64,000 nucleotides of DNA from Variovorax paradoxus. Its GTDB lineage: Bacteria > Pseudomonadota > Gammaproteobacteria > Burkholderiales > Burkholderiaceae_C. Below the pieces are notes generated by a model that had not been told where the DNA came from, searched no databases, and saw nothing but the letters and a program-made list of their open reading frames with translations. The stretch is taken from the NCBI RefSeq assembly GCF_022009635.1, contig NZ_CP091716.1, forward strand, positions 124,001-188,000, read 5' to 3'. Within the stretch, counting starts at the first letter, position 1. Each line of letters opens with the position of its first letter. Shown here piece by piece: positions 53,133-63,603 of the stretch. The position numbers and the translations under genes are program-made.

Positions 53133-54962
53133 ATGAGCTTCACCTCCTTCTTCGACTACACCGTCAACGGCCTGATCATCGGCAACATCTACGCGTTGCT
53201 GGCGGTCGGGCTCGCGTTGATCTTCGGTGTCTCGCATCTCATCAACTTCGCGCACGGCTCGGTGTACACGGTGGGCGCGTACATCGGCTGGGCGTCGATC
53301 ACCTACCTGCACACACCCTTGCCCGTCACCATCGCGCTGGTGGTGCTGGGCTCCGGTGCGCTCGGCATGCTGATCGAGCGCGTGGGCCTGCGTCCGCTGC
53401 AGGGCGCCGCACGCATCGCGCCGCTGCTGGCGACCATCGGCATCAGCTTCGTGCTCGACATCCTCGTGCAGCTGGTGTTCAGCCCCGACCCGCGCTCCCT
53501 GCCCACGCAGCTGCCCGACTGGCGCCTGCGGATCGGCACCGGCACCATCGGCGCGCTCGACATCCTCATCGCGGGCATCGGCATCGCGAGCGCGGCGGTG
53601 CTGTTCGGCTTCCTGCGTTTCACCAAGCTGGGCTGGGCCGTGCGCGCGACCGCGCAAGACCGCGACGCGGCGCAGCAGATGGGCGTGGACGTCGACCGCG
53701 TGAACCAGACCGTGTTCGCCATTGCCGCCGCGCTGGGCGGGCTCTCGGGCCTGCTGGTGGGCATGTACTACAACAACATCAGCCCGGCGATGAGCTTCCA
53801 GGCCACGCTCAAGGGCGTGGTGGCCACGGTGGTCGGCGGCGTGGGCAATGTGCCGGGCGCCATCGTCGGCAGCCTGCTGCTGGGGCTGATCGAAAGCTAC
53901 GGCGTGGCCATTCTCGGCACGCCGTACCGCAACCTCTTCGCCTTCGCGCTGCTGCTGGTCATATTGGTGTGGAAGCCCAACGGCCTCTTCGGCCGCAAGC
54001 GCGCGCTGCCGCCCGAGCCGCTCACCGGCACCTTCATCGCGCCGAGCAAGCCGTGGCGCGTGCCGCCGCGCCTGCTGCTGGCATTGTTCGCCGCGGCGGC
54101 GGCATTGCCGCTCTTCGATCCGTCGCCGTACCTGCTGCAGACGCTCACCAACGCGTGGCTCTACGGCGCGCTCGCGTTGAGCCTCACGCTGGTGGCGGGC
54201 ACCATCGGCCAGATCTCTCTGGGCCATGCGGGCTTGCTTGCCATCGGCGCGTATGCCTCGTCGCTGCTGGTGCTCGACCTGCACCTGCCGGTCGGCACGG
54301 GCATCGTGCTCGCGGGCATCCTCACTTCGCTGATCGGCACCGCGCTCATCTTTCCGGCGTTCAGGCTGCGCGGGCACTACGTGTCGATCGCCACGCTGGG
54401 CATCGGCGAGATCGTGGCGCTCACCATCCTCAACTGGGAAAGCCTCACGCACGGGCCCATCGGCGTGTCGGGCATTCCGCCGCTGTCGCTGTTCGGGCGT
54501 GATGCTTCGTCGAACGAGGCCATCTACTGGGCTTCCTTCGGTGCGATGGTGCTTCTTGCGCTGCTGCAGTGGCGCCTGCTGCGTTCGCACCTGGGCCGCA
54601 CCTTCCGCGCGGTGCGCGAAGACGAAGTGGCGGCGCGCGCCTACGGCGTGAGCCCCGACCGCTACAAGGCGCTGGCCTTCGGCTTCGGCGGCTTCGCGGC
54701 CGGCGTGAGCGGGGCCTTCACCGCGCACATGTATTCGTACATCAACCACGAGACCTTCGGCTCGCAGATCTCGATCCTCGCGCTGACGATGGTGATCCTC
54801 GGCGGGCTCGGGAACATCAGCGGCGCGCTGCTGGGCGCGGTCGCGCTCGTGAGCCTGCCGGAGCTGTTCCGCGTGACGGCCGAGTACCGCATGTTGATCT
54901 ACGGCGTTGCTTTGCTTTTACTCATTCGCTTCCGCCCGCAAGGCCTGCTGGGCACTGTCTGA
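53133..54962 (+). CDS. Fused LivH-LivM permease of a branched-chain amino acid-type ABC transporter
   Basis: A 609-residue protein joining two permeases. Residues 1-290 are LivH-like ([48 protein letters not shown]). Residues 320-609 are LivM-like ([72 protein letters not shown]). About 16-17 membrane helices. Separate livH and livM genes are usual, so the fusion is notable. It starts 3 nt after the binding-protein gene. Confidence 0.93.
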   Translation: MSFTSFFDYTVNGLIIGNIYALLAVGLALIFGVSHLINFAHGSVYTVGAYIGWASITYLHTPLPVTIALVVLGSGALGMLIERVGLRPLQGAARIAPLLATIGISFVLDILVQLVFSPDPRSLPTQLPDWRLRIGTGTIGALDILIAGIGIASAAVLFGFLRFTKLGWAVRATAQDRDAAQQMGVDVDRVNQTVFAIAAALGGLSGLLVGMYYNNISPAMSFQATLKGVVATVVGGVGNVPGAIVGSLLLGLIESYGVAILGTPYRNLFAFALLLVILVWKPNGLFGRKRALPPEPLTGTFIAPSKPWRVPPRLLLALFAAAAALPLFDPSPYLLQTLTNAWLYGALALSLTLVAGTIGQISLGHAGLLAIGAYASSLLVLDLHLPVGTGIVLAGILTSLIGTALIFPAFRLRGHYVSIATLGIGEIVALTILNWESLTHGPIGVSGIPPLSLFGRDASSNEAIYWASFGAMVLLALLQWRLLRSHLGRTFRAVREDEVAARAYGVSPDRYKALAFGFGGFAAGVSGAFTAHMYSYINHETFGSQISILALTMVILGGLGNISGALLGAVALVSLPELFRVTAEYRMLIYGVALLLLIRFRPQGLLGTV

Positions 54963-54976
54963 AAGAACACCACACC

Positions 54977-55534
54977 ATGAGCCACCTGAACGATTACCTC
55001 GCCGAGAAACGCGCCGCCGTGCTGGCGCGCAATGCCGCCGTCGAGGCCGGCACCGCGCAGCCGGTGCAACTCAAGGCCAGCGTGAAGGCCGAAGGCCGCA
55101 GCGGCGTGCGCCGCCTGCGCATTCGCGACCACCAGGTCATCAGCGACAGCCCGCCGGATTTCGCGGGCTACAACCTCGGCCCCAGCTCGCCCGAGTTGCA
55201 GCTGGGCGTGCTCGGCACCTGCGTCACGCACATCTTCCTGATCCATGCGGCCGAACGCCAGGTGCCGCTCGAGAGCCTCGAGGTGGAAGTGACCGGCATC
55301 ATCGATCCGCGCGGCGGCAAGCCGGGCCATGAAAAGACGCCCATCTGGCCGCACGAGATCGGCTACACGGTGCACATCGATTCGTCCGCGAGCCGCGAAG
55401 ACATCGACGCGCTGTTCGAGGCGGTGGAGCGCAACTGCCCGATCCTGAACCTGCTGCGCAATCCGCAGGCCATTCGCGCCGAGGTGAAGCTCGTCAACTC
55501 CAAGGCGAAAGTCGCCGATGCCGTCGCTGCTTGA
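54977..55534 (+). CDS. OsmC family protein embedded in the transporter operon
   Basis: A 185-residue OsmC/Ohr-fold protein: VRRLRIRDHQVISDSPPDFAGYNLGPSSPELQLGVLGTCVTHIFLIHAA carries the family Glu and one redox Cys, and ERNCPILNLLRNP carries the second Cys. OsmC proteins reduce organic peroxides with their two cysteines. It lies between permease and ATP-binding genes, 14 nt after the permease and overlapping livG by 17 nt. That position is odd for this family. Confidence 0.87.
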   Translation: MSHLNDYLAEKRAAVLARNAAVEAGTAQPVQLKASVKAEGRSGVRRLRIRDHQVISDSPPDFAGYNLGPSSPELQLGVLGTCVTHIFLIHAAERQVPLESLEVEVTGIIDPRGGKPGHEKTPIWPHEIGYTVHIDSSASREDIDALFEAVERNCPILNLLRNPQAIRAEVKLVNSKAKVADAVAA

Positions 55535-56356
55535 GATACGCGGCCTGGTGCGCCGCTTCGGCGGCCTCACCGCCGTCGATGCCGTCGACCTGCATGTGGG
55601 CGAGGGCGAGCTGCTGAGCGTGATCGGCCCGAACGGCGCGGGCAAGACCACGCTGTTCAACCTGGTCACCGGGCTCGACAGGCCCGATGAAGGCCAAGTG
55701 CTGTTCGGCGGCGAAGACATCACCGGGCTGCCCGCGCAGCAGCTCGCGCAACGCGGCCTGGCGCGCACCTTCCAGCACGGGCGTGTGTTCGCGAACCTCT
55801 CGGTGCTCGACAACGTGCTGGTCGGCGCGCACACACGGCTGCGCGCCGTGAAACCACGCGCGGGCGGCGTGCCGGGCCTGGGCGCGCTGTCGGAACTCGC
55901 GCTGGCGCTGTTGCAGCCTGCCGCCGTGCGCCGCGAGGAAGAAGCGCTGCGCGAAGAGGCGCGCGAGATCATCGCGCTCTTCGGCGAACGGCTGGCGCCG
56001 CGCATCGACCACCCGGCCTACAGCCTCTCGTACGCCAACCGCCGCCGCGTCGAGATCGCACGCGCGCTCGCGCTGCGGCCGCGCCTGCTGCTGCTGGACG
56101 AACCCACGGCCGGCATGAACGAAAGCGAGACCGCCGAGATGCTGGAGATCATTCGCGGACTCAAGGCGCGTGGGCAGACCATCCTGCTGATCGAGCACAA
56201 GCTCGACCTCGTGATGCAGTTGTCCGACCGCGTGGCCGTGCTCGACGACGGACGCAAGATCGCGCAAGGGCTTCCCGACGAAGTGCGCAACGACCCGGCG
56301 GTGATCGAGGCGTACCTCGGCCATCGCCACGTGGGCGCGGCAGAGGCGGTGCCCGC

Positions 56357-56360
<4 letters not shown>
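55518..56360 (+). CDS. ABC transporter ATP-binding protein, LivG type
   Basis: A 280-residue ATPase. Walker A GPNGAGKTTL, Q-loop region LARTFQHGRVF, signature LSYANRRRVEIARALA (LSYGQ variant), Walker B LLLLDEPTAGMNE and H-loop IEHKL. It energises the fused permease. It overlaps the OsmC-like gene by 17 nt and livF by 4 nt. Confidence 0.93.
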
Positions 56361-57202
<842 letters not shown>

Positions 57203-57233
57203 TCCAGCGAAAGCTCACAGAGAGAACCCACAC

Positions 57234-58130
57234 ATGCCATTGAAACTCGACCACATCGTCATCGCGGTGCACGACCTGGAACGCACCATCGCCGACTACG
57301 GCGCGCTCGGCTTCCACGTGCTGCGCGGCGGAGATCATCCGGGCCGCGCTACGCACAACGCGCTGGTGGTGTTCGAAGACGGCAGCTACTTCGAGCTGAT
57401 CGCGTGGCGCGAACCGTCACCGTCCGAACGCTGGTGGCAGCTGCTGCAGAAGCACGGCGAGGGCATCGTCGACTTCGCGCTGCTGCCGCGCGACACCGCC
57501 GCCACGGTCGCCGACGCGAAGGAGCGCGGCCTGGTGCTGGAGGGCCCGCTCGACGGCGGCCGCGTGCGGCCCGACGGCGAGCGCCTGCGCTGGCAGATCG
57601 CGCGCGCGCCCTCGGCCGACTTGCCCTTCCTGTGCGGCGACCTCACGCCGCGCGCGCTGCGCGTGCCCGAAGGCGAGGTGCGCGTGCATGCCAATGGCGC
57701 GCTCGGCGTGGCGAGCCTGGCCATTGCGGTGCGCGATCTCGATGCGACGCTGGCGCGCTACCGCGCATTGCTGGGCACGGTGCCTGACGACGCCGGCACC
57801 CACATCGGCGATCCCGTGGCGGTGCCGGGCAGCCATCTGCGCGTGGCGGTCGTCACGTTGGGGAGCAGCGTGCTCGTGCTCTCGTCCCCGCGCGAGAACG
57901 CGACCAATGCGGGGGAGGGCAGCGACACGCTCACGCAGCGCATCGCCGCGCGTGGAGAAGGGCCCTATGCGCTGGTGCTGCACACGGACCGTCCGCAATC
58001 GACCGGCACCTTCGACCTTGCCCGCACGCACGGCGCATTGATCGAGCTCGACCTGCCGCCGCTGGACCGGCATGCGAAGCAGGAGGCGGCCTCGCGAGGG
58101 TATCGGGCCGACAGCGTGGTGGGCGGATAG
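57234..58130 (+). CDS. VOC family protein (glyoxalase-like domain)
   Basis: A 298-residue protein with two VOC modules: residues 1-130 (KLDHIVIAVHDLERTIADYGALGFHV; FEDGSYFELIAWRE) and residues ~160-280 (GVASLAIAVRDLDATLARYRALLG). The first has the glyoxalase-like domain signature, the second is shorter. It is 31 nt downstream of livF, so probably in the transporter operon. It may process the imported substrate. Confidence 0.85.
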   Translation: MPLKLDHIVIAVHDLERTIADYGALGFHVLRGGDHPGRATHNALVVFEDGSYFELIAWREPSPSERWWQLLQKHGEGIVDFALLPRDTAATVADAKERGLVLEGPLDGGRVRPDGERLRWQIARAPSADLPFLCGDLTPRALRVPEGEVRVHANGALGVASLAIAVRDLDATLARYRALLGTVPDDAGTHIGDPVAVPGSHLRVAVVTLGSSVLVLSSPRENATNAGEGSDTLTQRIAARGEGPYALVLHTDRPQSTGTFDLARTHGALIELDLPPLDRHAKQEAASRGYRADSVVGG

Positions 58131-58149
58131 GCAGGCGGAGGCCGGCCGC

Positions 58150-58542
58150 TCAGGCGGCGCGTTCGCGCAACTGGAACACGTTGCCTTCGGGGTCATGGCC
58201 GTCGCAATGCCGGTGGCCGTTGAACGCCCATTCGGCTTGCGCCGGTTTCAATGCGCCGCCGCTCTCGGTCGCCAGCTGGCGCGCGTCGGCGAGGCTCGTC
58301 ACCGGGAAGATGAACTTCAAAGCGGTGTTCTCGCGCAGCGCCGGCGGTTGCGTGATCTCGACCTTGGCGGCGATGGCCGGATTCATCGCGACGATGAAGA
58401 GCTGCAGCGCGGCGGATTCGAGGCTCGCGTGGTCGGCCTCCGTGTGCGTGACCGTCAGGCCCGCAACGCGCGCGTAGAACGCGCTGAGGCGCGCGACGTC
58501 CTTGGCATAGATGACTGCCGCTGCAGGGGCCTGTCTGGTCAT
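58150..58542 (-). CDS. VOC family protein (single-domain glyoxalase/bleomycin-resistance type)
   Basis: A 130-residue single VOC module: AVIYAKDVARLSAFYARVAGLTVTH, ALKFIFPVTSL and DGHDPEGNVFQLRE. Metal-ligand positions include His and Glu at the ends. It converges with the transporter operon VOC gene, 19 nt apart. Substrate unknown. Confidence 0.85.
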   Translation of the reverse strand: MTRQAPAAAVIYAKDVARLSAFYARVAGLTVTHTEADHASLESAALQLFIVAMNPAIAAKVEITQPPALRENTALKFIFPVTSLADARQLATESGGALKPAQAEWAFNGHRHCDGHDPEGNVFQLRERAA

Positions 58543-58746
58543 TCGTTCTCTCTCTCCTCGTCGATCTTGTTTCGATTCTGCCAGCGGGGTCCTGCATGCC
58601 GTGTCGTGGTTCGCCGTTTGCAGGACAAGGCCTCGCGCGGATACCAGCGCTTACCTGATTTCACCTGACTGCGACCTGAAACGGTCGTTACGGACACATG
58701 CGAGGCACACAATGGATTCGTCTCATCAACGCATGGAGGATTCCAG

Positions 58747-59172
58747 ATGAACATCAAATCCAAGAGCATGGCTGTTGCAGCCGCGGCACTCGCGATGTGC
58801 ATGGCCGCCGGCAGCGCCCTTGCGCAAGATCGCCGTTTCGACGGCCGTCCCGGTCCCGGCGACGGACGCTTCGAACAGCGTGGTCCCAATTTCGATCACC
58901 GTGGCGGCCCTCCGGGCTACTACCGCGGCAACCAGGACTTCCGTGACGGCCGCCAGTTCGATCGCCGCGGCTTCCCGCAGCCGCATGCCGAATGGCGCCG
59001 TGGTGGCCGCGTGCCGCCGGAGTACCGTGGCCGCAACTACGTGGTGCAGGACTGGCGCGCCTACCGGCTGCAGCAGCCGCCCCGCGGGTATCAGTGGGTG
59101 GGCGTGGGCGGCGACTTCGTGCTCGCGGCCATCGCTACCGGCGTGATCGCGAACATCATCGCAGGCCAGTAA
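58747..59172 (+). CDS. RcnB-like periplasmic protein
   Basis: A 141-residue exported protein. Signal peptide MNIKSKSMAVAAAALAMCMAAGSALAQ (cleavage ~27). The Arg/Asp/Gly-rich middle is followed by an RcnB domain (VPPEYRGRNYVVQDWRAYRLQQPPRGYQWVGVGGDFVLAAIATGVIANII in order). RcnB of E. coli is a periplasmic Ni/Co-homeostasis protein, but this subgroup's role is unknown. Good RBS GGAGG 8 nt before ATG. Confidence 0.87.
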   Translation: MNIKSKSMAVAAAALAMCMAAGSALAQDRRFDGRPGPGDGRFEQRGPNFDHRGGPPGYYRGNQDFRDGRQFDRRGFPQPHAEWRRGGRVPPEYRGRNYVVQDWRAYRLQQPPRGYQWVGVGGDFVLAAIATGVIANIIAGQ

Positions 59173-59178
59173 ACAGAC

Positions 59179-59205
59179 GCTGTTTCGGCTATTGCGCGAA
59201 ACAGC
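59179..59205 (+). repeat. Perfect hairpin GCTGTTTC ... GAAACAGC after the RcnB-like gene
   Basis: Arms at 59179-59186 and 59198-59205 with an 11-nt loop, 7 nt after the stop codon. It has no T-run and may protect the mRNA 3' end upstream of the true terminator. Confidence 0.5.
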
Positions 59206-59216
59206 CCTACCGAAAG

Positions 59217-59251
59217 AACGCCGCAGGCCGCAAGGCTTGCGGCGTTTTTTT
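59217..59251. terminator. Rho-independent terminator
   Basis: AACGCCGCA (59217-59225) pairs with TGCGGCGTT (59238-59246), followed by a T7 run to 59251. It ends the RcnB-like transcript; its right end touches the stop of the convergent small gene. Confidence 0.85.
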
Positions 59252-59505
59252 CAGACCATTGCGGTGGGTGCCGACTGGGCGCAGACGTTGCGGCCGGTGA
59301 TGGTCAGGCGAAGGCCGCCGCCGTGCCATTCGAGCCAGTTCAGGCTCACGTAGGCGTCGATGTCTGCATCGTCGATGCGGTCGGCCTGGCGGCTCTGCAG
59401 CAGTTCGACCGTGGCGGGGAGGCTTCGTCTGAGCCGTTCGCGACGCTCTGCGGCCTTGAGGGCGGCCCTTGATTGCTGTTGCTGCTGCTGCGGGGTCGAT
59501 GCCAT
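59251..59505 (-). CDS. Small hypothetical protein with poly-Gln N-terminus
   Basis: An 84-residue protein: MASTPQQQQQQS, a basic helical stretch (RAALKAAERRERLRRSLPATVELLQSR), then DDADIDAYVSLNWLEWHGGGLRLTITGRNV, which looks like a small conserved C-terminal motif. The start at 59505 is chosen over an upstream one because the longer version reads into non-coding sequence. Family unknown; probably cytoplasmic. Confidence 0.6.
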   Translation of the reverse strand: MASTPQQQQQQSRAALKAAERRERLRRSLPATVELLQSRQADRIDDADIDAYVSLNWLEWHGGGLRLTITGRNVCAQSAPTAMV

Positions 59506-59632
59506 TGCTGATCCGTTTCCAGGAAGCCAGGGAATTAACCCGAATGTACGCCGCCTGTGTGAACCTGCATTCTTCTTTTTTAACCTTTCTGTCGTCCGTA
59601 GTACACACCCCCCAAACGGCACTGGACAGGCT

Positions 59633-60577
59633 CTAGATTTCGTAGTGCGAGGCTTTGGCCTCGTCGCCCAGGGCCTTTTCGACCACCGCCCGCGTCAGCG
59701 TGGGCGCGAACGATTCGATGAAGGCATAGACGTACTTGCGCAGGTAGGTGCCCCGCCGCACGGCCAGCTTGGTGAGGTTGATGCCGAAGAGCCGCCCCGC
59801 GTCGAGCGCGCGCAGCTGCGTGTCGCGTTCGGCCTCGTAGGCCACGCCGGCCACGATGCCCACGCCAAGGCCCAACTGCACGTAGGTCTTGATGACGTCG
59901 GCATCCATCGCGGCCAGCACGATGTTGGGCTGCAGCCCGCGTTGCTCGAAGGCCTCGTCGATGCGCGAGCGGCCGGTGAAGCCGGTGTCGTAGGTGATGA
60001 GCGGGTAGCGCGTGAGCGCATCGAGCGTCAGCGGCGCGTCCAGCAGCGGATGGCCCGGCGGCACGATCACCGAATGCGTCCAGCGATAGCAGGGCAGGGC
60101 CACCAGCTGCGGATAGTCGCCCAGCGCCTCGGTGGCGATGCCCACGTCGGCCTCGCCGTCGAGCAGCATCTGCGCGATCTGCTTGGGCGAGCCCTGGTGC
60201 AGGTGCAGTTTCACGTTCGGGAACTGCGCGCGGAATTCCTGCACCGCCACCGGCATCGCATAGCGCGCCTGCGAGTGCGTGGCCGCCACCGACAGAAGGC
60301 CGCTTTGCTGCGCGACGAACTCCTGGCCCGCGTGCTTGAGGTTGCTGCTCTCCATCAGCATGCGCTCGATGATCGGCAGCACATGGCCGCCGGGCTCGGT
60401 CAGGCCCGTGAGCCGCTTGCCGGCGCGCACGAACAGCTCGATGCCGAGTTCTTCCTCGAGCTCGCGGATCTGCCGGCTCACGCCGGGTTGGGAGGTGTGA
60501 AGGGTATGGGCGACTTCGGTCAGGTTGAAGCCGCAACGAACGGCCTCGCGTACCGAGCGCAGTTGTTGGAAGTTCAT
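59633..60577 (-). CDS. cysB: CysB-like LysR family transcriptional regulator
   Basis: A 314-residue LTTR. HTH: MNFQQLRSVREAVRCGFNLTEVAHTLHTSQPGVSRQIRELEEELG, the CysB/Cbl form of the LysR domain. Effector domain includes VAATHSQARYAMP (acetylserine/sulfate contact region), TYDTGFTGRSRID and GLGVGIVAGVAYE. CysB-type proteins regulate sulfur assimilation. No cys genes are adjacent here. Confidence 0.92.
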   Translation of the reverse strand: MNFQQLRSVREAVRCGFNLTEVAHTLHTSQPGVSRQIRELEEELGIELFVRAGKRLTGLTEPGGHVLPIIERMLMESSNLKHAGQEFVAQQSGLLSVAATHSQARYAMPVAVQEFRAQFPNVKLHLHQGSPKQIAQMLLDGEADVGIATEALGDYPQLVALPCYRWTHSVIVPPGHPLLDAPLTLDALTRYPLITYDTGFTGRSRIDEAFEQRGLQPNIVLAAMDADVIKTYVQLGLGVGIVAGVAYEAERDTQLRALDAGRLFGINLTKLAVRRGTYLRKYVYAFIESFAPTLTRAVVEKALGDEAKASHYEI

Positions 60578-60726
60578 CTGGCGCGCAAGAGAGTCGGGGC
60601 CCCGGTTGAGGCCGACTGGAGATTCTCGGCAGAACTGCTTATTCGGGGAACGATGCGTTTGTTGGTTTCACATGAGCAAAACATCTTTAAGGCTCTGGAT
60701 GCCGCTTCTGAAGGCTTGGATTGATA

Positions 60727-60746
60727 TTTCGCACGACTGTGCTAAA
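60727..60746. promoter_or_regulatory. TetR operator candidate 1 (upstream of its own gene)
   Basis: TTTCGCACGACTGTGCTAAA, a dyad GCAC-N4-GTGC with flanking T/A tracts, 8 nt before the TetR start codon. The same motif recurs at 61404 upstream of the next unit. Confidence 0.65.
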
Positions 60747-60754
60747 GTTGGCGC

Positions 60755-61357
60755 ATGGACGCCAAGACCCAGAAAAGCGAACTCACCCGCGCCGCCATCG
60801 TCGGCGCGGCGATGAACCTTGCGCTGGCCGAAGGCCTGGAAGCGATCACGCTGCAGGCCGTGGCCAGCCGGCTGGGCCTGTCCAAGAGCGGCGTGTTCTC
60901 GCGCGTGGGTTCGCGCGAGGCGCTGCAGAAGGCCGTCATCGAGGAATACGGCCGCGGCTTCCTGGCCGACGTGTTCGTGCCCGCCATGCAGAAGCCCAAG
61001 GGCCTGCCCCGGCTCGACGAGATCGTCGCGCGCTGGATCGCCCGCACCCGCGACGTCGAAATGCACACCGGATGCCTCTACATGGCCGGCGCTTTCGAAT
61101 TCGACGACCGCGAAGGGGAGTTGCGCGACGTGCTGTTCGACGAGGTCACGCGCTGGCGTGCCGCGCTGCGCCGCACCGTGCTGCAGGCCGTCGAGACCGG
61201 CGAACTCAAGGCCGACACCGACCCCGCGCAGCTCGTGAGCGAGCTCAACGGCGTGATGATGACCCAGCTGCACGACGCGCGCTTCCTGCGCGATGCGCAA
61301 GCCGCCGACCGCGCCACGCAGTCCTGGCGGCGCATTCTTTCCAGTTACCGGGCCTGA
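60755..61357 (+). CDS. TetR/AcrR family transcriptional regulator
   Basis: A 200-residue regulator. HTH: KSELTRAAIVGAAMNLALAEGLEAITLQAVASRLGLSKSGVFSRVGSREAL (residues 7-57, in abbreviated form). C-terminal ligand domain of the YfiR-like type (TGCLYMAGAFEFDDREGELRDVLFDEVTRW). Two matching palindromes, one in front of this gene and one in front of the small-peptide/hydrolase operon, indicate autoregulation and control of that operon. Confidence 0.9.
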   Translation: MDAKTQKSELTRAAIVGAAMNLALAEGLEAITLQAVASRLGLSKSGVFSRVGSREALQKAVIEEYGRGFLADVFVPAMQKPKGLPRLDEIVARWIARTRDVEMHTGCLYMAGAFEFDDREGELRDVLFDEVTRWRAALRRTVLQAVETGELKADTDPAQLVSELNGVMMTQLHDARFLRDAQAADRATQSWRRILSSYRA

Positions 61358-61403
61358 GTCGTTCACGACGCAGGCGGACCTCTCACGTCTTCATTTGCCA
61401 GAA

Positions 61404-61425
61404 TTTCGCACACCTGTGCGATAAA
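61404..61425. promoter_or_regulatory. TetR operator candidate 2 (upstream of peptide-hydrolase operon)
   Basis: TTTCGCACACCTGTGCGA followed by TAAA: an extended dyad (GCACA-CC-TGTGC) that shares the TTTCGCAC-N2-CTGTGC pattern with the site at 60727. It lies 14 nt upstream of the small-peptide start codon. Confidence 0.7.
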
Positions 61426-61438
61426 TAGGAGAAGCACC

Positions 61439-61552
61439 ATGCTGATCATTGCCCTCTTTCTTGCCGCCTACGCGCTCGTCGTAGGCGCCCGGTGCCTTCG
61501 CGACACCCTGCGCAGCCTGCCTCGCAGCAACCGCGACTGGGTCTGGTACTGA
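61439..61552 (+). CDS. Small membrane peptide (37 residues)
   Basis: Frame MLIIALFLAAYALVVGARCL followed by RDTLRSLPRSNRDWVWY: one transmembrane helix (about 2-16) and a basic C-terminal tail. Good RBS TAGGAG 8 nt before the ATG. It is directly downstream of the TetR operator and 22 nt before the hydrolase gene, so it is very likely expressed. No family known to me. Confidence 0.7.
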   Translation: MLIIALFLAAYALVVGARCLRDTLRSLPRSNRDWVWY

Positions 61553-61574
61553 ACCCCAGAAGGAATCGCACGCC

Positions 61575-62501
61575 ATGACGAGCACTTCCAGCACCACCTC
61601 CACCGCCGGCCACGCCGCGCAGTCGAACTACTACCGGCCCGGCCGGGTGATGCGCGCGCTGCGCTTCGCCCTGACCACATCGCAGCGCCTGTGGCCCGCG
61701 CTGGGCGTGCGGGCCGCCTACCGCCTCTTCGGCACGCCGCTGCCGCCCAAGTGGCTCTACCGTGCGCAAGGCCCCGGCGCCGAGTGGCGGCGCGAGGGCT
61801 GGGCCTTCGAGGACGCGGGCGTCGGCATCTACCACCTGGCCGCGCAGGACTCGGGGGCCGAATCGGCGCCCGTGGTGCTGCTGGTGCACGGCTGGGGCGG
61901 CCATGCCGGGCAGATGCTGCCGCTGGCCCAGGCGGTGGCCGATGCGGGCCTTAGGCCCGTGCTGCTCGAATTGCCCGCGCATGGCCGCAGCGCCGGCACG
62001 ATGAGCAACTCGCCGCAGTTCGCACGGGCCATCGCGTATGTCGCGGCGCGGCTCGCGGCCGATGGGCATGCACTGCGCGCGGCCGTCGCGCATTCGCTGG
62101 GCGCCAACGGCCTGGCGCTCGCGGCGGCGCGCGGCTTGCCGGCGCAGCGGCTCGTGCTGCTGGCGCCGCCGGCATCGCCGCGCGAATACACGCGCTACTT
62201 CGCGCACACCTTCGGCCTCAGCGAGACCACGCGCCTTGCGATGCAGCGGCTGTTCGAATCACGCGAGGGCGTTCTGATGCCCCAGCTGGAGCCCGCCGCC
62301 GTGGGGCCGCGCATCGGGCAGCGCACGCTGATCGTGCACGACAGGGACGACCGCGTGAACCGTTTTGCCGATGCAGAGGCGTACCGCGATGCGATCCGCG
62401 GCGCGCAGTTGATGGAAACGCAGGGCTGGGGCCACCGCCGCATCCTCAAGGAGACCGAGGTGCTGGCGCGTGTCGTGCGCTTCGTGACGGCGCCCGACTG
62501 A
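61575..62501 (+). CDS. Alpha/beta hydrolase
   Basis: A 308-residue hydrolase. Oxyanion loop LLVHGWGGHAGQM, nucleophile AVAHSLGANG (Ser ~171), acid IVHDRDDRVN and catalytic His in GWGHRRIL. Residues 1-70 are an N-terminal extension with LRFALTTSQRLWPALGVRAAYRLF, which may associate with membranes. Under the TetR operator together with the small peptide, suggesting an inducible ester/lipid-processing function. Confidence 0.88.
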   Translation: MTSTSSTTSTAGHAAQSNYYRPGRVMRALRFALTTSQRLWPALGVRAAYRLFGTPLPPKWLYRAQGPGAEWRREGWAFEDAGVGIYHLAAQDSGAESAPVVLLVHGWGGHAGQMLPLAQAVADAGLRPVLLELPAHGRSAGTMSNSPQFARAIAYVAARLAADGHALRAAVAHSLGANGLALAAARGLPAQRLVLLAPPASPREYTRYFAHTFGLSETTRLAMQRLFESREGVLMPQLEPAAVGPRIGQRTLIVHDRDDRVNRFADAEAYRDAIRGAQLMETQGWGHRRILKETEVLARVVRFVTAPD

Positions 62502-62510
62502 AGGCTCGCG

Positions 62511-63452
62511 CTACCAGGTCGGGTGGACGGGCGTGAACACCGGCCTGAACAGGTGCTTCCGCACGATCTCCGCGTAGCCCCGGTAGTAGAAATTGCCGTT
62601 CGCTTCCAGCACCGCCGCGCGGTGCCTGCGGAAGTACACCGGGATCTCGTACCAAGGCATGGTCGGCGCGCGGTGGTGCACATGGTGCAGGTTGTTGAAG
62701 AGGTACAGCAGCCCGAACACCCAGTTCGATTCGACGATGGCCACGCGCTCGTGCGGCGTGTCGGCCCAGCGGTGTTCGGTGAAGGTGCGCAGCGAGCCCA
62801 GCATCATGCCGGGGTACACGAAGTACAAAAGGTACTCGCCCAGGCCCATGCCGCAGACCGAGACCACGTAATACAGCACCGGCGCCACGCTCAGCGCATG
62901 CCAACCCCACGTCGGCAGCCTCGAGAAATTGCCCGACAGCACTTGCCCCGTTTCGAAGCGGACCAGCTTCCACAGCCGAAGAAACGGGCCCAGCACCACG
63001 CGGAACGCGATCGTCTGGTTCGCGATGTAGATCCATCGCCACACCGGCCCGTAGCCGGCCCATGCGGGCGCCGAGTGGTAGGCGCTCTCGGTGTCGCGCT
63101 CCGGGTGCGTGAGGTGGTAGTTGACGTGGTGCGAACTGTGGCCGCGGTTGTAGAACGGGTAGGGCAGCCACAGGTTCAGCGGCGGCCACACCACCGCATG
63201 GCGCAGCCACCTGGGCAGGTGGCGCATCGCGTGAATGCTCTCGTGCTGCAGCGAAAAATGCAGCTGCGCGAGAAAGCCGCCGACAACGAACAAGGCCCAG
63301 CCCGGCAGCGCCGCATGCCACCACACCAGCGCGGCCCACGCGGCATAGAGCGCGGCGGCCAGCAGCAGCGTGGGCACTTCGTAGTGCCACCACCAGTGGC
63401 GGCGCACGGGTGTCGTTCTTGCGGTGTTCGGTGCGGCGGCGGTCGAAGTCAT
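62511..63452 (-). CDS. Fatty acid desaturase family membrane protein
   Basis: A 313-residue integral membrane di-iron protein. Histidine boxes: QHESIHAMRH (HxxxH), RGHSSHHVNYHL (HxxHH) and LHHVHHRAP (HxxHH), with four to five hydrophobic helices. Members desaturate or hydroxylate acyl lipids. Start MTSTAAAPN chosen; longer frame exists. It converges with the hydrolase gene, 9 nt apart. Confidence 0.92.
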   Translation of the reverse strand: MTSTAAAPNTARTTPVRRHWWWHYEVPTLLLAAALYAAWAALVWWHAALPGWALFVVGGFLAQLHFSLQHESIHAMRHLPRWLRHAVVWPPLNLWLPYPFYNRGHSSHHVNYHLTHPERDTESAYHSAPAWAGYGPVWRWIYIANQTIAFRVVLGPFLRLWKLVRFETGQVLSGNFSRLPTWGWHALSVAPVLYYVVSVCGMGLGEYLLYFVYPGMMLGSLRTFTEHRWADTPHERVAIVESNWVFGLLYLFNNLHHVHHRAPTMPWYEIPVYFRRHRAAVLEANGNFYYRGYAEIVRKHLFRPVFTPVHPTW

Positions 63453-63603
63453 GGTGCGAAGGACTGCGATGCTAGGTAGCAAGCGGCGTCCTGCATGCGC
63501 GCTTTTCGCATAAGCATGGTCGCGAAACTTCGTTCCCCGCCGCCGGGGGCGGACCTACGCTCGACCGCTTTTTCCGCGCTCCCGCGTGCCTTCGCGCCTC
63601 CTC

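Noticed and set aside
59470..59505. Poly-Gln codon run as a possible coding microsatellite of interest
   Set aside because: Only six Gln codons at the N-terminus of a small protein; no sign of expansion or function.
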